From Straminergon stramineum (Eukaryota; Streptophyta; Bryopsida; Hypnales; Calliergonaceae), in contig OY987270.1 of the NCBI GenBank assembly GCA_963920665.1, positions 20,052,019 through 20,116,018 on the forward strand: 64,000 nt of DNA. The letters are read 5' to 3'. Below the pieces are notes generated by a model, which saw only the letters and a list, made by a program, of their open reading frames with translations, was not told the origin of the DNA and made no database searches. A program made the position numbers and the translations under genes. Below are positions 58,465 through 64,000 of the stretch, piece by piece. Each line of letters begins with the position of its first letter. Within the stretch, counting starts at the first letter, position 1.

Positions 58465-59380
58465 AAAGTTCATTCTAAAAACAATTTTTTAATAGATCTT
58501 CCTAAAGGTGAAATTTTATCTTTAAATATTTAAAAATAAAAATCAATATATTAATCAATTTCAGCAAGGTGATAATTAGTTAAAGAATTGTGCCTAGATT
58601 CTTTAGCAAAAATACACTCTCTAAACTTGATTTCCATTCTCTACAAACCATATAAACCTTGCAAGTTTTTTTATATTTGGAAATTGTGGAAATTGCAATA
58701 GATATTTTGATGATTGTAGATGTTATATTTTCCACAAAATGTCTTGAATGCCTTCTAAACAAAGCCTTTCATATGTGATATTATATTATTATTTATGGAA
58801 TTAATAAAAACTTGACAAATATCTATGGAATTTTGATTTATCATGCATGATTTCTTTTAATATTTAAAGAACACTTTTGTAATTTTTCATAAATTCAAAA
58901 TACTCTTCAAACCTTCATAGCATTAAAACTTCTCATAATTTCATATGTAAACCATGACTTGTAGAAGCTTTATTAAAATTCTAGAAATAAAATATAAATA
59001 TGAGGTCACTTAGACCTTTAGCTAAGATTAGTAGAAGACCAAATTGTTCTTCAAAAGCTTCTATGGATTAAAATTGTCTTAATAAAACATTAGATTTGCT
59101 TGCAAAGATTTAAAATTATCATGGATTTTTGAAAGATTGAAGACAAATATTCATATCAAATACAAGATAGTTATGCTCTAAAATCTAAAACTTTTCCAAT
59201 AGGTGCACATTACAATAAAGAACATCTTAATAGAAACCAATCTTCATATCATTTTTCTTTGAGAAGTTAGAAGAAGAGCCTGTAGGTATCAATACTTAAA
59301 TTTAATTGCAAGAAATCATTCACGGTTGCTAGTATGTGAGCCTAGGATCTTGAGCCCAAGAGCTTAGGAGCCTAGGCTTT
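58465..59380. other. AT-rich, no gene recognised
   Basis: Only short frames; no element ends seen. Confidence 0.45.
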
Positions 59381-59945
59381 TATGTTATTGGTACCTATAT
59401 TATAAGTACCTTCCATAGTTATAGAATGTTTATAATTATAGGTGTCTATATTGTAGGTACTTATGTTATAAGCACCTTCCATGGTTGTAGGATGTTCATA
59501 TTATAGGTGCCTACACTAGAAGAGAAGGGGGTCTTTTAAATATAGTCTTAGTAGTATAGTCTTTTAAGTAATGACCAATAAAGAGACTTTTAAGTAAAAT
59601 TTTATTGAAAATACATGTGTTTTCAATAAAATTTTACTTAAAAGACTCCTTATAGGTCATTACTTAAAAGACTATACTACTAGGAGCATACTTAAAACAC
59701 CCCTTTATCTTGTAGTGCTATGTTGTAAGTACCCATGTTATAAGTACCTTCCATGGTTATAGGATGTTTATATAATAAGTGCCTAATTATATTATAGGTG
59801 TCTATGCTTTAGGTACCTATGTTATAGGCACCTTCCATGGTTAGAGTATATTTATATTGTAGGTACCTATATCACAAGCACCTTATATGGTTATAGGTTA
59901 CTCATATTATAAGTATGTATGTTATAAACACCTTCCATAGTTGTA
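59381..59945 (+). repeat. Minisatellite with imperfect units of about 60-65 bp
   Basis: Degenerate units with the core GCACCTTCCATGGTTATAGG, followed by AT-rich sequence and TATTATAGGTGCCTA, recur about six times (near 59,405, 59,470, 59,745, 59,830, 59,880 and 59,930). The array is split by the foldback element at 59531-59700. Confidence 0.75.
59531..59700. mobile_element. 170-bp foldback element inside the minisatellite
   Basis: The sequence is an imperfect palindrome centred at 59615.5. Each arm contains GACTTTTAAGTAAAATTTTATTGAAAA-like and AGTATAGTCTTTTAAGTAATGACC-like blocks. Both arms carry multiple CTTTTAAGTA words, so the stem is also internally repetitive. It separates units of the array, which continue on both sides. 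Confidence 0.75.
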
Positions 59946-60179
59946 GCCAATATCTACTTATGCCTTGGCTGAAGGTTCTTAGGCTCTCATTTCTAGGCTC
60001 ACATACTAGCGTCATTGAAAAATCATTCAAGGACATCAATTATACAATGATATTCATCACTGTTATGTCCATTTTTTTTATTTCATATCATTTTAAACAT
60101 TTTTGTAATTACTATAATCTATCCAAAAAAATTCCAAAAATCTAAATAAAGTCCATTTCGATATTTTTATCTTAAAAGG

Positions 60180-61600
60180 ATGAAGGTTTGATACGTTGTC
60201 ATGAAGAGACGAGAACACTTTGGGAATATGCAGAGTATCTGGCTACGAATGGGAATAGTTTGCTGCAAAGTTGAGTCGAGTCTTCGAGTCTTTTAGTCTT
60301 CAAGTCTTTGAAATCTTCAAGCTAAACTTTGTTGGTTGTGAGTCCCCGATTCGTCACTAGGGGCTCACTCATTCTTTTTTTTGTATTTTGTCATTTTAAT
60401 TGCATTTTATTATACAAAAAATCCTAAAAAGAGTGTGGAACCAAAATATGAATGTCACATTCCAATACAGTATTTGGTCTAGTTTGAGTATGTTGTAGCT
60501 GGAATGGCCCAACCACGAGTTGTAAATAGATTAGAACCCAACTAATTGTGGCAAATGGGTCAATTATGAGTGATGGGCGTATCAGACTCAAAACCCCACA
60601 TGGGACAGACATCTCTAAGTGAGATTTGGTCGAGGGAACCCTAGTGAGGTATAGGAGTTAGTTCCCGAAGACAGGTTCTAGTTTCCCCATTCCATTGACG
60701 AAATAGCAAAACCTCAAATTGTTGGCTTGTAGATGCCAAAAATACCAAGGCGGGACCATAGAGGAAATCTGAGGTCCGAGGAGGGTGGTTTCGGGTTAAA
60801 TCCATGCCCAGGAACCAATGGTGAAGTCGGTTTGCCAAGATTCTCCCCAGTGTGGAAGATTCTCCGGTCACTAATAATTAAACGAGGGGGTGGAAATTGT
60901 CCCCCCTGGGCCAATGTGCAGAGTAAAAATATGAGCCTACACATGTGTCGTGGGATCCCATGGGAGGTTCCACAAAAAGTTTCGGAATTTTCTAACAGTC
61001 AAAAGATGTCCTTCTGGACGATCAACTGCCCAAACCTATGATGGAAAATTCCTAGAAATTCCTGGAAATTCCCCAAGTGGTAGTAAAATCCCACTAAAAA
61101 TTATCATGGTTTCATTTATGTTAATAAGCTACCTCAACAAGTTTCACGGCATTCCAATAGTCAAAAGTACCCAAACCTGCACCATTCTCCGACAATTAAC
61201 GGAAATTAAAGTCCACGGTGGGTTTGACTAGCGGAGCAGGAGTATACAAAAACGGAATGTAGCGCAAGATAGGTCTTTTCTCACTCCCCCATACCTACTT
61301 AGGAGCTTAGGATAGTTACTTTTGCTAGAAAAGTCGACCCCCCAAAGTTGGGATTTTCCCCAGGTTTTCATGTTAAGTTGGCATTAGGTTTCATTGTGAT
61401 TTTGAAGATAAAAAAAGGGGGAGGGGAGGATTCCTTCACACTTAAAATGGCCTTTTGAAGCCAATGGTGCAATCCATTTGCGATTTGGAGTTAATCTCCC
61501 AAAGTTAGCTTAGTGGGCGAGCATAGGATGAAAACCTTGAGTTTTGGATGAAAATCGAAGAAGATAAGGTTAACTTAGATGAACGAGGAGAGGTGGGTGC
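60180..61600. other. Start of a compositionally distinct, GC-richer block
   Basis: From here to the window end the DNA is less AT-rich than the preceding 10 kb. 60,280-60,325 is a low-complexity run of CGAGTCTT/CAAGTCTT words. Overlapping frames around 60,640-61,040 on both strands give no recognisable protein. It may be the 5' part of a long terminal repeat, but I could not find a matching second copy. Confidence 0.3.
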
Positions 61601-61611
61601 CTGGAAAAGAG

Positions 61612-61619
61612 TATAAAAG
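61612..61619 (+). promoter_or_regulatory. TATA box
   Basis: TATAAAAG sits in a GAG-TATAAAAGG context, followed about 30 bp later by a pyrimidine-rich stretch (CTTCTCCTTTCTTACAATCC), a typical start-site neighbourhood. No gene follows within 1 kb, so it may drive an LTR-type element. Confidence 0.45.
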
Positions 61620-62132
61620 GGCACCCCTTCTCCTTTCTTACAATCCCCTTTTTGTGTAATTGGGTCCGTTGGGTTCAATTTATGTTGGAATTGTGGCATT
61701 TTAGCCACAAACCTTGTAATGGTGTTTTGGGGCACTTTTGGCCATTGTTGTTGTTTTCCAAAGCTCGTGAGGTTCTTGTGGGTCCCTTGTACCTTGGGTG
61801 TGTGTAGTCCTAAACCTTCTAAGCTTGAGCTTGGAAGTTTGTTTACCTTACCTTGTTACTGAGCTTGTGTGCGTTTACCTTGTTGGGTCCCTTTCAGCCA
61901 CCCCCTTGGTCCTGTCATTGTACTAACCCTAGAGCAACCCCCCATATGACTGGCCATGCCGCTTTGGGGGGCCTTTAGTGCAAGTCGTTTAGGTTGCTAA
62001 CCCACAATGCTAGCCTCTTTGAGTGTTAAAGTCCCTTTCTCTTCTTCCTTTTTTTTGTCTTTATACCTAACGCCGATGTGGTATTGCCTATTGAGAGACA
62101 CGAGGGTGTGAGGGTAGTAGAGCCCACCGTAT

Positions 62133-62318
62133 GGCGAAGCTTTGAACCCCCATAGTATAGGAAAGTCTTAGCGGTGTATTATAAAGGGGAAACGACGGCG
62201 AAGCTTTGAACACCTTTGGGGTAAAAAGTCTTAGCGGTGTGTTAAAAAAGGAAATGACGGTGAAGTTTTGAACCCCCTTGGGGTAAAAAGTCTTAGCGGT
62301 GCGTTAAAACCACCTCAC
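62133..62318 (+). repeat. Three tandem units of 64, 62 and 60 bp
   Basis: Each unit begins GGCGAAGCTTTGAAC (or GGTGAAGTTTTGAAC) and contains AAAGTCTTAGCGGTG. Units start at 62133, 62197 and 62259. Short tandem arrays like this are common in retrotransposon terminal or leader regions. Confidence 0.8.
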
Positions 62319-64000
62319 GGGAGAACCGTAAGGCCTCGTGGTCCCCTTCCCCACAAGGTTTAATTCCCAAAATATCTCGGGAACAAACCAAGGTTTAGAC
62401 CCTAAAAACCAGAACTTAGAAGTCAAGGTGAACATGTAGGATAATTAGGGGAGAGTAGAAAAGAGGGTCTTGCTCCCCTGAGCTAGGTCTCCACATGTGA
62501 GCCCTAGGCATGATTTTTTCCATACCCTTAGGAGTCAATGTCAAAAGATAGAAAATGTAGGACAAATCCCAACACCCCCGATCCAGCACCCTCAAACCCA
62601 TGGCACCCTAGACCCAGTACCCTCGATACTCGGGGAGGGCTCGGGCCGGATACTACTAGGAAAGGACTGAAATTGCCGGCGGGGGCAGACAGGGGTTGGG
62701 CCTGGAATTAAAGAGGGGGGGAGTTGAGCAGGAGTCAGAAATTAAGAAGGGTGGGTTGGGGTTGGAGTTAAGAGGGAGGGCTGGTCCGCCTTTAAACAAA
62801 GGGGAGACAAAGAGTGGGAAAAAGGGAGGGGGATCGGTAGGCAAAGGAGGGCGGGTAGGGAGGTCCAGCAACTAGGGGGGTCTGATTCAGGAGTCCAACA
62901 GTCACAGGGAAGGGAAAATAGAAAGGAAAATTAGTAAGCCAGGGCAAGGGGAGGGAATAGACACCTCCCCAAGGTCCCCATCACTCTAACCGTCGCTTGG
63001 AACAGGAAATCCAACTTCTCGTCTCCCGCAAACCTCACCAAAAACGATCAACACAAGCAAAGAAAGATGGAGTGAAGATGGCGAATGGCCAGGGAAATGA
63101 GGAGGAATGACAAGGGGAGGGCCATTTGAAGGTTAGGAAGGGAATGAGATAGGATAGGAGGGGAGATCCTCGAAGCTCACTTAAGCCATTAGATTAGAAT
63201 TAGGTGATCACCGCAAGATTAAGTGTGGGACGTAACTATAGGACGTAAGAAGTGGGACGTAAGAGGTAGTTCAACTTTAGAGTAAGGCATGACACATACT
63301 TAAGATTAGCCTAGTAAGAAGATTGAGGGTTAGTTGGGCCACCTCAGAGTGTGGGAGAAAGGAAAAGAAGGGGGGAAGAAGGAAATAGGATAGAAATTGA
63401 CAATTAAACTCTTGTATCAAATTATTTTATGATTAGAATGGTGGTTTGTTGTTTCACGGCGCAAGAATTCATGGCGGAGGAGATAGAGCTTCTGGGTGGC
63501 GCGATCAACGGCTCAAGTTCCGAGGTGTGAGTGAAACCTCTCCAAACTTTCCCAAGGGCTTTAACTAGAGTTTAGTAGCTTGGGCCGAGGCCTACCCCTA
63601 AGACAGACCCTCAGGACCATAGGTTAGGTAATTTCCAGGGGCATAAGCTTAGAGAAGAAGGTCGTGGCTTTCCAAAACCCTAAAGCACGCCCAAATCGGG
63701 CAAAAATTGAGAAAGTTATGGCCAAATGAAGTTTAAGATCAAGTTGGATGAAGAATAGCTAAACTCCGGGTTAGACAGGGAATTAAACGCATTAAAAGAA
63801 GGCTCCCACCTAGGTTCCAGGGCTGAAGAAAAAAAGTCAATTCCGAGTTGTAGGTTAGGAGAAATTAGCGGATGAAGTTTGGATATGGCTTGGATGAAAA
63901 CTCAGTAGAAATACCCGATCAGGGTCCAATTCCAGATTTGGGTAGGGGAAATCCTTGTGAACCATCCCCCAAAATTTAGGATCTTTTTGAATTGGGGAGC
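62319..64000. other. Purine-rich block, no gene recognised
   Basis: 62,640-62,960 and 63,110-63,380 are strongly purine-biased (runs of G and A). A minus-strand proline-rich frame at 62656-62871 is the product of that bias. I saw no primer-binding site, protease or reverse transcriptase motif. The block runs off the window. Confidence 0.4.

Noticed and set aside
1..64000. CRISPR array, bacterial operon or organellar origin
   Set aside because: There are no regularly spaced direct repeats with unique spacers. The genes have spliceosomal introns and belong to plant nuclear families.

Overview
The window is nuclear DNA from a plant. The genes I can recognise are plant-type: two copies of a PLATZ zinc-binding factor, an S1/SPH-like secreted protein, a spliced F-box protein of the FBS1 kind, and remains of an amino acid/GABA permease. 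They have GT-AG introns. Most of the window is AT-rich, gene-poor DNA built from many nested non-autonomous transposons, which suggests a large, repeat-rich genome. I cannot tell which plant lineage from sequence alone.

Layout. 1-3,150: AT-rich DNA with an inverted-repeat element (63-180) and a perfect 69-bp-arm hairpin (970-1111). 3,150-4,500: a doubtful open frame and the S1-like gene with its TATA box. 4,500-9,330: gene-free, with diverged direct repeats and one 386-bp TIR element. 9,331-20,357: a large inverted duplication. Its core arms (9,926-12,808 and 16,768-19,650) are identical over 2,883 bp, and each carries a complete three-exon PLATZ gene pointing inward. The 3.96-kb loop holds a truncated permease gene on the minus strand. 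Outside the identical core, about 600-710 bp on each side is still homologous but clearly diverged. 20,367-35,640: a nest of elements bounded by TTAA and beginning CCCCTAAA, several interrupted by other elements. 38,151-39,982: the F-box gene. 41-49 kb: gene-free AT-rich DNA. 49,688-51,150: a 407-bp Harbinger-type element beside a GC-richer island with a tiny Cys-rich frame. 53-58.5 kb: more TTAA and TA elements, an exon-like island at 56.4-56.85 kb and a miRNA-precursor-like hairpin at 56,977-57,118. 59.3-59.95 kb: a minisatellite with a foldback element inside. 60.2-64 kb: a compositionally distinct block with a TATA box and a 62-bp tandem repeat, perhaps part of an LTR-type element.

The two strongest observations are (1) the PLATZ palindrome, with identical core arms but diverged outer arms, as expected if the core was homogenised by gene conversion or is an assembly product; and (2) a family of at least a dozen short elements with TTAA target sites and CCCCTAAA termini. 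That is the hallmark of the piggyBac superfamily, which to my knowledge is not a commonly described component of land-plant genomes. Nesting with paralogous empty sites lets the order of several insertions be read directly.
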